DNA of 64,000 nucleotides from Butyrivibrio sp. AE3009. Its GTDB lineage: Bacteria; Bacillota; Clostridia; Lachnospirales; Lachnospiraceae. Under the pieces are notes generated by a model. That model made no database searches, had not been told where the DNA came from, and saw nothing but the letters and a program-made list of their open reading frames with translations. Location of the stretch: assembly GCF_000420845.1 (NCBI RefSeq), contig NZ_ATVS01000008.1, positions 1-64,000 of the forward strand. Reading direction: 5' to 3'. The translations under genes were made by a program, and so were the position numbers. Numbering within the stretch: the stretch's first letter is position 1; each line of letters begins with the position of its first letter. Shown in pieces: positions 43,920 through 51,850 of the stretch.

Positions 43920-46622
43920 ATGAATACTAAAAAGATAACACTTGGCATCCTGGCACACGTGGATGCCGGCAAAACCACATTGTCCGAAGGGATGCTCTAT
44001 CTCTCCGGCACCATAAGAAAACTCGGAAGGGTCGATCACAAGGACGCCTTCCTTGACACCTATGAACTAGAAAGAGCCCGCGGGATTACTATCTTCTCCA
44101 AGCAGGCTCTTTTCGACTGGAAAAACAATAGCTTTACTCTTCTTGACACCCCCGGCCACTCGGACTTTTCTCCCGAAATGGAGCGGACTCTTCAGGTTCT
44201 GGACGGTGCGGTTCTAATCATCAGCGCCGCAGACGGTGTCACAAGTCAGGTGCGTCTTCTCTGGAAGCTCCTGTCTCACTATCAGGTTCCCACCTTCATT
44301 TTCGTCAACAAAATGGATCAGGCAGGCTCAGACAAGGCTGCTATTTTGGAGCACCTGAAAAAGGAGCTGGGAAGCAATGTTATCGATTTCTCCGATGGGA
44401 CAGCCTCACCCGATACTCAGGAAGAACTGGCGGTATGTGATGACAGCCTTTTATCTGCATTTCTTGAGGGAAAAGAGGTCTCTGATTCCGATATAACCGG
44501 TCTTATCTGCAACAGAAAGAGCTTCCCTGTAATCTTCGGAAGCGCCCTTAAGATGCAGGGCGTAGAGGAGCTTCTTAATCTTATCACAACTCACCTGTCC
44601 CCCTCCGCAGAGGATGGATCAGGCGCTTTTGGTGCAAGAGTATACAAGATAAGCCGCGACAACCAGGGCAACAGACTGACTCACCTCAAGGTCACCGGCG
44701 GGGTTATTAAGGTAAGGGACCTTATCGGTGAAGAAAAGATAGACCAGATCAGGATCTACAACGGTGAGAAATTCGAAGCCGTCAAGGAAGCAGGCCCCGG
44801 CACAATCTGCGCCGTGACAGGTCTGTCCTCAACAAAGGCCGGAGAAGGGCTTGGCTGCGAGAAAAAAGCCTCTGAGGCAGAACTGATCCAGCCCATCATC
44901 TCCTGCTCTCTCATACTTCCCGAAGAGACTGACACCTTATCTTTTTACAAAAAGCTCATGATACTGCAGGAAGAGGAACCCATGCTTCGTATCTCCCTAA
45001 AGGACCTTCCCGGAACCTCAGAAAAGCAGATTGAAGCTCAGGTAATGGGCGAAGTCCAAAAAGAGATCCTGCATCACCTTATCAAAGAGCGTTTCGATAC
45101 GGATATTTCCTTCGGACCGGGCCACATCGTTTACAAGGAGACAATAGCATCTGCTGTGGAAGGCGTAGGACACTTTGAGCCCCTAAGGCACTACGCAGAG
45201 GTTCACCTTCTTATGGAACCGGCAGAGCCTGGAAGCGGCATCATACTTGATAACATCTGCAGCACCGACGTCCTTGCCCTTAACTGGCAAAGGCTCATCC
45301 TCACCCATCTGCAGGAGAAGGCCCACAAGGGTGTCCTTACAGGCTCAGAGATAACGGATATCAAGATCACTCTTTTGACCGGCAGAGCCCATGAGAAGCA
45401 TACCGAGGGAGGAGACTTCAGACAGGCCACCTACAGGGCTGTGCGCCAGGGACTTATGGAGAGCGATTCAGTCCTTTTGGAACCCATGTTTAATTATAGG
45501 ATGGTTCTGCCTCAGGAATCGGTTGGCAGAGCCCTTAACGACATACAGAGAATGAACGGCACTGTGGGTCTTCCTGACATGGAAGGCGGCAAATCCGTGC
45601 TGACAGGCACCATTCCGGCAGCCTGCCTTGGGGACTACGCATCGGAGCTTACCTCCTACACCCACGGCGAGGGCTATATAACCACCACCTTAAGCGGCTA
45701 TGCTCCCTGTCACAACCCGGAGGAGGTCATTGCATCCTTTGCTTACGACCCGGAGGCTGATCAGGACAATCCTTCCTCTTCTGTCTTTTGCTCCCACGGC
45801 GCAGGAACACTTATTCCCTGGAATGAGGTACGTAGTTACATGCACCTTGATACCGGCTGGAATCCCGAAACCGGCTTTGAGAAAAAGACTGACCTCACTG
45901 ACAGTATCGACATGGAGGCCCTTAAAAAGCTCCAGGCCCATAAAAGGAAGGATACTGAAGATAACCGCTCTTTTGCGGAAATAGACAGAGAGATAAGAGC
46001 CACCAACAATGAGCTGATGGCCATATTCGAGAGAACCTACGGCCAGATCAAGCCACGGTATGTTGAGAACTATGAGGAGCGACGCCGCACCAAGGACACT
46101 CCCCTTGCAAGCGAGGGCCCCGCTCCCGAGGTATCTCTTAGTAAGAAAAAAGCTGCGGGCCTCGAGGCCAAGAGCGCTCTCATCGAACGCCCCAAAGAAT
46201 ATCTTTTGGTTGACGGTTACAATGTGATCTATGCGTCACCGGAGCTGTCAAGCCTTGCTCAGACAGACCTTAAGGCTGCCAGAGACGCTCTCATTGACCT
46301 GCTGGTAAATTTCGCAGGTTTTCGCAGGGAAATAGTCATCCTTGTCTTTGATGCCTACAAGGTTCCTGGAGGTACCGAGCACATAGTAAAGCACCACGAT
46401 CTCACCGTCATCTACACCAAGGAGGCCGAGACCGCTGACCAGTACATAGAAAAAGCAGCCCACGAAATTGGCAAAAAATACAAAGTAACCGTAGCCACCT
46501 CCGATAACATTGAACAGGTTATTGTTATGAGCAGCGGTGCCCTGAGACTTTCTGCCAGAGATTTTTTACTTGAGATAAAACATACAGAGGAACAGATCAA
46601 AGAAAAAATGAGCAAATTTTGA
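43920..46622 (+). CDS. Tet(M)/EF-G-like translational GTPase fused to a NYN (YacP/Rae1-type) nuclease
   Basis: The 900-residue protein has two parts. Residues 1 to about 660 form a ribosomal-protection-type GTPase: G1 AHVDAGKTTLSEG, G2 ERARGITI, G3 DTPGHSDF with the catalytic His, G4 NKMD, G5 GSALK, then EF-G-like domains II to V including a domain IV stretch FNYRMVLPQESVGRAL like Tet(M). Residues about 660-755 are a charged linker. Residues about 760-900 form a NYN domain, with LLVDGYNVIY, LVFDAYKVPG, ADQYIEKAA and VATSDNIEQ keeping all four acidic positions of the YacP/Rae1 family. Known relatives: Tet(M) removes tetracycline from the A site; Rae1 cuts mRNA in the A site. Normal length of Tet(M) is near 640, so the extra 250 residues are the fusion. 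No ribosome binding site precedes ATG 43920; coupling to the ArsR-type gene 8 nt upstream is likely. Tetracycline resistance itself is not shown. Confidence 0.88.
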   Translation: MNTKKITLGILAHVDAGKTTLSEGMLYLSGTIRKLGRVDHKDAFLDTYELERARGITIFSKQALFDWKNNSFTLLDTPGHSDFSPEMERTLQVLDGAVLIISAADGVTSQVRLLWKLLSHYQVPTFIFVNKMDQAGSDKAAILEHLKKELGSNVIDFSDGTASPDTQEELAVCDDSLLSAFLEGKEVSDSDITGLICNRKSFPVIFGSALKMQGVEELLNLITTHLSPSAEDGSGAFGARVYKISRDNQGNRLTHLKVTGGVIKVRDLIGEEKIDQIRIYNGEKFEAVKEAGPGTICAVTGLSSTKAGEGLGCEKKASEAELIQPIISCSLILPEETDTLSFYKKLMILQEEEPMLRISLKDLPGTSEKQIEAQVMGEVQKEILHHLIKERFDTDISFGPGHIVYKETIASAVEGVGHFEPLRHYAEVHLLMEPAEPGSGIILDNICSTDVLALNWQRLILTHLQEKAHKGVLTGSEITDIKITLLTGRAHEKHTEGGDFRQATYRAVRQGLMESDSVLLEPMFNYRMVLPQESVGRALNDIQRMNGTVGLPDMEGGKSVLTGTIPAACLGDYASELTSYTHGEGYITTTLSGYAPCHNPEEVIASFAYDPEADQDNPSSSVFCSHGAGTLIPWNEVRSYMHLDTGWNPETGFEKKTDLTDSIDMEALKKLQAHKRKDTEDNRSFAEIDREIRATNNELMAIFERTYGQIKPRYVENYEERRRTKDTPLASEGPAPEVSLSKKKAAGLEAKSALIERPKEYLLVDGYNVIYASPELSSLAQTDLKAARDALIDLLVNFAGFRREIVILVFDAYKVPGGTEHIVKHHDLTVIYTKEAETADQYIEKAAHEIGKKYKVTVATSDNIEQVIVMSSGALRLSARDFLLEIKHTEEQIKEKMSKF

Positions 46623-46639
46623 CCTTTTTTCCTGAAAAA

Positions 46640-46708
46640 AGTGTCATTCGTCCGATTTCAAGTGTCATTCGTCAGATTTTTTACAAAAATGTTACGCAAT
46701 ATGTTATT
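46640..46708 (+). promoter_or_regulatory. Two 21-bp-phased direct repeats with promoter
   Basis: AGTGTCATTCGTCCGATTT (46640-46658) and AGTGTCATTCGTCAGATTT (46661-46679) differ at one base and are spaced 21 bp start to start, two helical turns. They end right at a promoter: TTTACA (46680-46685), 17-bp spacer, GTTATT (46703-46708; TATTAT at 46705-46710 is an alternative). Such phasing on one DNA face is typical of LytTR-type activators. No LytTR gene is in the window. Confidence 0.55.
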
Positions 46709-46740
46709 ATTTTGGACGTGAGGGAGAAAGGAAAGACGTT

Positions 46741-47052
46741 ATGAAGAAAAGGATAATAGTGCTTATTACTTATATGTTTTTGCTAGTTGCTACTATCATC
46801 CCAGCGGTACTGATGCTCAAGCACTTTGCCTGGTTTTACCACTACGGAGATAACAGCATGTTAGGTCAGAGTGCTCCGCTTCACTGTGGTTTAAGGGGAA
46901 TCATTATGAGTATTGACAACACCATAGTCTGGGGCGGAATCAGTATCATCCTTTGGACATTTCTCATGATTATTACCGTAACGGTAACAATTTATATGTA
47001 TGTCCGAATCGCCAGTAACGAACCTTCAAAGGTAACCGGTTACGGCAACTGA
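46741..47052 (+). CDS. Small membrane protein, 103 aa
   Basis: The 103-residue product has two membrane helices (residues about 4-28 and 62-90) with a short loop containing SMLGQSAPLHCGLRG, and ends in a short polar tail. It may be exported as a lipid- or ion-related small protein but I recognise no family. GAGGGAGAAAGG precedes ATG 46741, and the phased repeats at 46640-46679 suggest activator control. A terminator follows. Confidence 0.72.
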   Translation: MKKRIIVLITYMFLLVATIIPAVLMLKHFAWFYHYGDNSMLGQSAPLHCGLRGIIMSIDNTIVWGGISIILWTFLMIITVTVTIYMYVRIASNEPSKVTGYGN

Positions 47053-47073
47053 TTGCGGTTTTCTTACTAAGCG

Positions 47074-47109
47074 AAGATGGGTCTTCATAATGAAGGCCCA
47101 TCTTTTCTT
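47074..47109 (+). terminator. Intrinsic terminator after the small membrane gene
   Basis: AAGATGGG/CCCATCTT form an 8-bp stem with an inner CTTCA/TGAAG stem, followed by TTTTCTT. It lies 21 nt behind the stop and also faces the convergent xre gene. Confidence 0.8.
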
Positions 47110-47135
47110 GTTCCGATTTTTTCATTCGGATCATA

Positions 47136-47360
47136 TTATTCTTCGTGTTCTGCATTCTTGTCATATTCCAGAATATCTCCGGGCTGGCAGTCAAGTGCTT
47201 CACAGATTGCTTCCAGTGTTGAAAATCTTACGGCGCTTATCTTGCCGGTCTTGATCTTCGACAGATTCACGTTGCTGACTCCCACTTTCTCCGAGAGTTC
47301 ATTGAGACTCATCTTGCGGTCAGCCATAACACGGTCCAGTCTAAGTATGATTTTTCCCAT
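47136..47360 (-). CDS. Xre-family HTH regulator (YozG-like)
   Basis: The 74-residue protein is a single Cro/CI-type HTH (residues about 5-62: KMSLNELSEKVGVSNVNLSK, ISAVRFSTLEAICEALDCQP). ATG 47360 is chosen because AAGGAGGGAC precedes it; a longer frame to 47450 lacks one. It lies 13 nt behind the DUF2975 gene, a frequent pairing in Firmicutes where the small Xre protein regulates the membrane partner. The operator was not identified. Confidence 0.88.
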   Translation of the reverse strand: MGKIILRLDRVMADRKMSLNELSEKVGVSNVNLSKIKTGKISAVRFSTLEAICEALDCQPGDILEYDKNAEHEE

Positions 47361-47373
47361 AGTCCGTCCCTCC

Positions 47374-48069
47374 TTATAATGTCTCATCAGACTCAGTCTG
47401 AAGCATTGCGCCGTACTGGAATATATGTGCAAGTCCAAATAAAAGCACAATTACAAGTACTGTTGCCAGATTAAAGTCAAAACCCGAGTTCATTCTTGAA
47501 GAAAAAACTGAGGTTACGGCACTTCTTAAAAATCCGCCGACGATTGCCCAGGGAATAAGTGCCCATGCACATCTCTTTATTCCGAAAATAATTGACTCTT
47601 CAAAGGGTGATGCAGTTGTCTCCAATGCCTTGCACAGCTTTTTAACAAAGGTTAAAAGAACCAGGCATACTGCTATGTAAACAATCGCGGTGATCAAAAC
47701 AAATATAATTCTGCTTGAAGTAACTCTTGCAGGCTCCTTAACATATGAAAAAGATATGGTATCACCGGAAACTGTAGTATCTGAAGGTACATAGTTATCA
47801 CCATTGATAGTCCAGGAGCCTTCGGATGCAAATCCATTCTCTTCAAAATCCTTCGCAGAGATCTGGGAAATATCTTCATTTCTGACTTCTATTACTGCTG
47901 TTCCGTCAAGGTTTATTGTGAACAGATCCTTGGGGATGATGAGAAGTGCTATTATTCCGAGGATAGCACATACAAGTCCTATCCATGTGCAAACAATGCA
48001 TATTATGCTGAGTACTCTTCCTGTCTTACCAATCTGATTGATCTTGCTGATAGCGTTTTCTTTGTTCAT
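47374..48069 (-). CDS. DUF2975-type membrane protein
   Basis: The 231-residue protein has four membrane helices (residues about 20-45, 125-148, 165-185, 200-222) and a short extracytoplasmic segment between the first two. It fits DUF2975, a family of unknown function usually encoded next to a small Xre regulator, as here. AGGAGG lies before ATG 48069 and a strong promoter sits about 130 bp upstream. Confidence 0.8.
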   Translation of the reverse strand: MNKENAISKINQIGKTGRVLSIICIVCTWIGLVCAILGIIALLIIPKDLFTINLDGTAVIEVRNEDISQISAKDFEENGFASEGSWTINGDNYVPSDTTVSGDTISFSYVKEPARVTSSRIIFVLITAIVYIAVCLVLLTFVKKLCKALETTASPFEESIIFGIKRCAWALIPWAIVGGFLRSAVTSVFSSRMNSGFDFNLATVLVIVLLFGLAHIFQYGAMLQTESDETL

Positions 48070-48197
48070 GATAACCTCCTAGTGTTGTAATTGAATAATG
48101 AGTCGTTGTCTGTTAAATTATTGATTGAACCGGGTTTTATATGCCCCACGCGCGTTTAACTTAAAACATTTAAGTTTTAATGTTTATCGATAAATCA

Positions 48198-48226
48198 ATA
48201 TTATAATGTCTTTTATCTTTTGTCAA
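48198..48226 (-). promoter_or_regulatory. Promoter of the DUF2975-xre operon
   Basis: TTGACA (48221-48226), 17-bp spacer and TAATAT (48198-48203) on the minus strand; the overlapping TATAAT at 48200-48205 gives a 15-bp spacer. Around it, AT-rich half-repeats (AATGTTT, AAACATT) could be operator elements for the Xre protein. Confidence 0.6.
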
Positions 48227-48287
48227 CTACTTTTTAATGTTTTTCATTAAATATTTTATCTAAAGGAGATATTATTTAATTTTAATT

Positions 48288-49244
48288 ATGAGCACATCCA
48301 AAACAAATGTAAGTCTCAAACAGCTGAAAAGCTCATTATTACTGCTTCTGGCGGCAATTGTATGGGGCGCAGCCTTCGTGGCTCAGTCCGTTGCCGGAGA
48401 GAGCATAGGTACCTTTACCTTCAACGGTATTCGTTTCATTATCGGAGGAATATGTCTCCTTCCCTTTATACACAAACAGGGAACAAAGATCACCTCCATA
48501 TCCCGTGAAAAGCTCCTGGGAGGAGTACTGTGCGGCACTGCCCTTTTCCTGGCTTCAACAGCCCAGCAGGCAGGAATCGCCATGGGTGCAGAAGCCGGAG
48601 AAGCAGGGTTTCTTACAGCCTGCTATATAGTACTTGTGCCTGTTATCGGAATATTCCTTGGAAGAAAATGCTCCGGTATCGTATGGATCGCAGTAGGTAT
48701 CACTCTGGCAGGGCTATATCTTCTTTGTTTTCGGTCTTTTCCAAGAAACGGTCTGCTATCCATGTCGGGAGCCAATTTAATGCTTCTTCTTTGCGCATTT
48801 CTCTTTTCGGTGCAGATTCTTGGTATCGACCATTACGCTCCCACCATGAGTCCGGTGTCCCTGGCCTGCGTGCAGTTCTTCGTAAGCGGCGTACTGTCCT
48901 GCTTAATGGCTGTTTTTACAGAAGTTATTCCGGATCCTTCAGGCTGGGCAGCCTCCTTGTCAGTTCCGAGTGCATGGATACCGATACTGTACACCGGAAT
49001 CTTCTCAAGTGCAGTTGGTTACACACTTCAGGCTGTGGGACAGAGGGACTTAAATCCCACCTTGGCATCGCTTATTATGAGTATGGAATCTGTTTTTTCC
49101 ACGTTGTTTGGCTGGCTTATCCTGGGACAGACCATGACTGCAAGAGAACTTTTGGGCTGCGTCCTCATTTTTACCGCAATAATCCTGGCCCAGGTTCCCC
49201 TTCCGCAAAATGATAAGAAGAAAAAGAAAGGAGATTACTTATGA
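48288..49244 (+). CDS. EamA/DMT-family transporter
   Basis: The 318-residue protein has about ten membrane helices in two EamA repeats, with AAIVWGAAFVAQSVAGESIG near residue 25 and SVFSTLFGWLILGQTMTARE near residue 275. DMT transporters export amino acids, metabolites or drugs; the substrate is unknown. AAGGAG lies unusually far (19 nt) before ATG 48288, and no better start exists in frame. It overlaps the aldo/keto reductase by 4 nt (ATGA), forming an operon with it and DUF1858. Confidence 0.85.
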   Translation: MSTSKTNVSLKQLKSSLLLLLAAIVWGAAFVAQSVAGESIGTFTFNGIRFIIGGICLLPFIHKQGTKITSISREKLLGGVLCGTALFLASTAQQAGIAMGAEAGEAGFLTACYIVLVPVIGIFLGRKCSGIVWIAVGITLAGLYLLCFRSFPRNGLLSMSGANLMLLLCAFLFSVQILGIDHYAPTMSPVSLACVQFFVSGVLSCLMAVFTEVIPDPSGWAASLSVPSAWIPILYTGIFSSAVGYTLQAVGQRDLNPTLASLIMSMESVFSTLFGWLILGQTMTARELLGCVLIFTAIILAQVPLPQNDKKKKKGDYL

Positions 49245-50272
49245 AAAATATAACGCTCGGAAGTACCGGTATCACCGCCCCTCAGAACGGTTTTGGTGCT
49301 CTTCCCATCCAAAGGGATGACATGGACACTTCAGTCAGAATCCTGCGAAAGGCCTATGAAGGCGGAATCACTTATTTCGATACCGCAAGGGCCTATTCAG
49401 ACAGCGAGGAAAAGCTTGGCAACGCTTTTTCCGGCGGCATCAGGGAGAAAATCTATATTGCAACCAAGACCCACGCCAAGACTCCCAAGGATTTCTGGAA
49501 GGATCTTGAGACCTCACTTAAGCTTCTTAAGACCGACTATATCGACCTGTACCAGTTCCACATGGTACCGCAGTGCTTTAAGCCAGGCGATTCCACAGGC
49601 CTCTACGAATGTATGCTACAAGCCAAGGAAAAAGGCATGATCAGACATATCGGTGCCACAGCCCACAAGGTCATGGTAGCCATGGAGTGCGTAGAGAGCG
49701 GTCTGTATGAGACCATGCAGTTCCCCTTCAGCTATCTCTCCTCCCAAAAAGAGATTGAGCTTGTTAATCTGTGCAAAGAAAAAAATGTCGGTTTCATCGC
49801 CATGAAGGGACTTGCCGGAGGACTTATCAACCGCTCCGATGCAGCAATGGCCTATATGACTCAGTATGACAATGTAATGCCTATCTGGGGAATACAAAGA
49901 GAATCCGAGCTGGATGAATGGCTCTCATATATGGACAAGACTCCTGAGCTCACAGGTGAGATCAAGGAGTTCATTAAAAAGGAGCAGGCAGAGCTTGCCG
50001 GCGACTTCTGCCGTGGCTGCGGTTATTGTATGCCCTGCCCCGCCGGAATCCAGATCAACAACTGTGCCCGCATGTCCTTGATGCTAAGGCGCGCTCCTTC
50101 AGAGAACTGGCTTACCGACGCCTGGCAGGCAGAGATGAAAAAGATCGAAGGCTGCCTTAATTGCAGAGCCTGCACCACCAAATGCCCTTACGAGCTAAAC
50201 ACTCCTGAGCTTCTTAAGAAGAATTATGAAGATTACAAAAAAGTTCTTGCAGGAGAAGTTAGTGTGCGCTAA
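49241..50272 (+). CDS. Aldo/keto reductase with C-terminal 4Fe-4S domain
   Basis: The 343-residue protein joins an aldo/keto reductase barrel (residues about 1-245) to a C-terminal ferredoxin-type domain with CRGCGYCMPCPAGI near residue 258 and CLNCRACTTKCP near residue 303. AKR features include TYFDTARAYSDSEEKLG with the catalytic Asp/Tyr and the ATKTH and YQFHMV stretches. Such proteins reduce or dehydrogenate small carbonyls with help from Fe-S clusters; the substrate is unknown. It sits between a DMT transporter and a DUF1858 protein. Confidence 0.9.
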   Translation: MKNITLGSTGITAPQNGFGALPIQRDDMDTSVRILRKAYEGGITYFDTARAYSDSEEKLGNAFSGGIREKIYIATKTHAKTPKDFWKDLETSLKLLKTDYIDLYQFHMVPQCFKPGDSTGLYECMLQAKEKGMIRHIGATAHKVMVAMECVESGLYETMQFPFSYLSSQKEIELVNLCKEKNVGFIAMKGLAGGLINRSDAAMAYMTQYDNVMPIWGIQRESELDEWLSYMDKTPELTGEIKEFIKKEQAELAGDFCRGCGYCMPCPAGIQINNCARMSLMLRRAPSENWLTDAWQAEMKKIEGCLNCRACTTKCPYELNTPELLKKNYEDYKKVLAGEVSVR

Positions 50273-50361
50273 AATGATTTAGCACAATCTTTTTCGAGGT
50301 GTAAAAGATGAATTTAAAAGATTTATTCTTTGGAAATGATACAGAAAGTGAGGAGAATACA

Positions 50362-50583
50362 ATGTCAGAAGTTAAAGATCTTATTACTCCCGATATGCTT
50401 ATGGGAGATATCATTACCAAGCATCCTCTTGCAGCACAGTTCCTTATGGAGTGCGGAATGGGATGCATCCACTGCCCCGCTTCCCAGATGGAATCACTGG
50501 CTGAAGCCTGCGTGGTACACGGCATCGACAGCGAAGAGATCACAGATGCACTTAACGAGTATCTGAGCGAGCACAATGCATAA
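50362..50583 (+). CDS. DUF1858 domain protein
   Basis: The 73-residue protein matches DUF1858, with ITPDMLMGDIITKHPLAAQF and the redox-active or metal-binding GMGCIHCPASQMESLAEAC. DUF1858 proteins occur with hybrid-cluster and Fe-S proteins. ATG 50362 has a very good AGGAG 6 nt before it. An in-frame ATG at 50308 behind GAGGTG would add 18 residues and is also possible. It closes the DMT-AKR-DUF1858 operon and is followed by a terminator. Confidence 0.85.
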   Translation: MSEVKDLITPDMLMGDIITKHPLAAQFLMECGMGCIHCPASQMESLAEACVVHGIDSEEITDALNEYLSEHNA

Positions 50584-50598
50584 TAAGTATTAATGATT

Positions 50599-50628
50599 AA
50601 AGGAGCTGCATGGCAGCTCCTTTTATTG
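50599..50628 (+). terminator. Intrinsic terminator after the DUF1858 gene
   Basis: A perfect stem AAAGGAGCTGC / GCAGCTCCTTT with a 3-nt loop is followed by TTATTG. It begins 16 nt behind the stop codon. On the minus strand it faces the lipoprotein gene from about 17 nt past its stop. Confidence 0.8.
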
Positions 50629-50644
50629 TTCATATCCTGTTCTC

Positions 50645-51823
50645 TTAACTTATCCTGAAACCGCAGATTCCGCAGAAAGAATTACCATCCTTAATTGTTG
50701 CGCCGCACTTCGGACATACAGAGACCGGTGCTGCAGCGGTAGGTTCATTACTCTGGTTCATCTGTGTTTCCACCTGCTGACTTATAGGCTGTTCCACCTG
50801 CTGATTCATCATCTGCTGGTTCATCACTGGCTGATTCATCATCTGTTGGTTCATCATTTGTTGGTTCATCACCTGCTGGTTCATCTGCTGCTGATTCATC
50901 ACCGGCTGGTTCATCTGCTGCTGATTCATCTGCTGATTCATCACCTGCTGGTTCATCATCTGCTGACTCATAGGCTGACTCATAGGTTGACTCATCTGCT
51001 GACTCATAGGTTGATTCATCTGCTGACTCATAGGCTGTCCCATCGGTTGATTCATCGGCTGTCTCATCTGCTGATTCATCTGCTGCCCGTAAGCTCCCAT
51101 GGGCTGACCATAGGGCATACTTTTATTTTTCTTGGAATTATTTATAAGATAAAAAATAACGCCGCCAACCACCAAAAGAATAGCAAAAAGGTAGCCTGCC
51201 ATCTGATACAGATCCTTAACTTCAAAGCCCCCTATAGATCCCGAACCCGATTCCGCATCACCAAGGTCATACTCAACGTGAATTGCCTGACCGCCGGAGA
51301 GCTCCATAAGATCCCAGGTAAGCGTCCTTTCGTCATCGGATATATCAGTTGCATTGCACTCAGTCACTGCAACAGGAAGCTCTATTACTGCTGTAATATA
51401 ACCATCATATGCATCCATGTAATCCTTGTAAACAACAAGCTGTTCATAATAATCTTCGTCAAAAAGAGTCCAGTCTATTGTATATTTACTGCCGCTTCTT
51501 TTGACCTTCATCTGCAGTGCATCCTGCCTGGAATCCATCTTCTCCAGGTCAACATCTTCCTGCGTCGCAATATATCCGGTATAACCATCGTCGTAATATT
51601 CGCTTATGGTCCAGCCTTCCTTTTCAAGCCCCTTCATATCTTCGCTGAGCGTTGAATCATACTGATCCCCCGAGTCACCGGTAAATTCGTCGCTGAAGGC
51701 CATAACGATGGAAATATCCGCCTTACCGCTTTTATCTATCTTAACAGTGGTGGCGCATCGCATACATCCGGTCATAAATGTAGCGCATATAAGTATCATA
51801 AACATTGAAAATACTTTTTTCAT
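50645..51823 (-). CDS. Lipoprotein with LppM-like domain, Met/Asn/Gln/Pro repeat tail and zinc ribbon
   Basis: The 392-residue protein has a lipoprotein signal (VFSMFMILICATFMTGC, Cys about residue 20), a beta-rich extracytoplasmic domain (about 22-205) like the LppM family, a membrane helix (about 208-228), then a cytoplasmic tail of about 120 residues made of MNQQ, MSQQ, MNQP and MGQP units, and a zinc ribbon CPKCGATIKDGNSFCGICGF at the end. ATG 51823 is chosen because GGGGAG lies 7 nt before it; ATG 51844 is an alternative. Function unknown. The repeat tail may bind a partner or phase separate, which is speculation. Confidence 0.8.
   Translation of the reverse strand: MKKVFSMFMILICATFMTGCMRCATTVKIDKSGKADISIVMAFSDEFTGDSGDQYDSTLSEDMKGLEKEGWTISEYYDDGYTGYIATQEDVDLEKMDSRQDALQMKVKRSGSKYTIDWTLFDEDYYEQLVVYKDYMDAYDGYITAVIELPVAVTECNATDISDDERTLTWDLMELSGGQAIHVEYDLGDAESGSGSIGGFEVKDLYQMAGYLFAILLVVGGVIFYLINNSKKNKSMPYGQPMGAYGQQMNQQMRQPMNQPMGQPMSQQMNQPMSQQMSQPMSQPMSQQMMNQQVMNQQMNQQQMNQPVMNQQQMNQQVMNQQMMNQQMMNQPVMNQQMMNQQVEQPISQQVETQMNQSNEPTAAAPVSVCPKCGATIKDGNSFCGICGFRIS
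50755..51100 (-). repeat. Tandem Met-Asn-Gln/Ser-Gln-Pro codon repeats
   Basis: Within the lipoprotein gene, about 350 bp consist of imperfect 9- to 15-bp units (TGATTCATC, TGACTCATA and relatives on the + strand) encoding MNQQ, MSQQ, MNQP and MSQP. The units are exact or near exact at DNA level, so the tract is likely to expand and contract by slippage and differ between strains. Confidence 0.8.
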
Positions 51824-51850
51824 CCCGGTTCTCCCCGTTATCATTTTTGT

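Noticed and set aside
43920-46622. Naming the gene as a tetracycline-resistance determinant (tetM)
   Set aside because: It is related to ribosomal-protection GTPases but is diverged and fused to a nuclease; no resistance phenotype can be claimed from sequence.
50755-51100. Regular short repeats suggesting a CRISPR array
   Set aside because: Units are 9-15 bp in codon phase without spacers, and they lie inside a lipoprotein frame.
50846-51655. A 269-codon open frame on the + strand rich in His and Leu across the lipoprotein gene
   Set aside because: It is the antisense reading of the Met/Asn/Gln repeats (HLLVHHLL units), has no ribosome binding site and mirrors the repeat rather than coding by itself.
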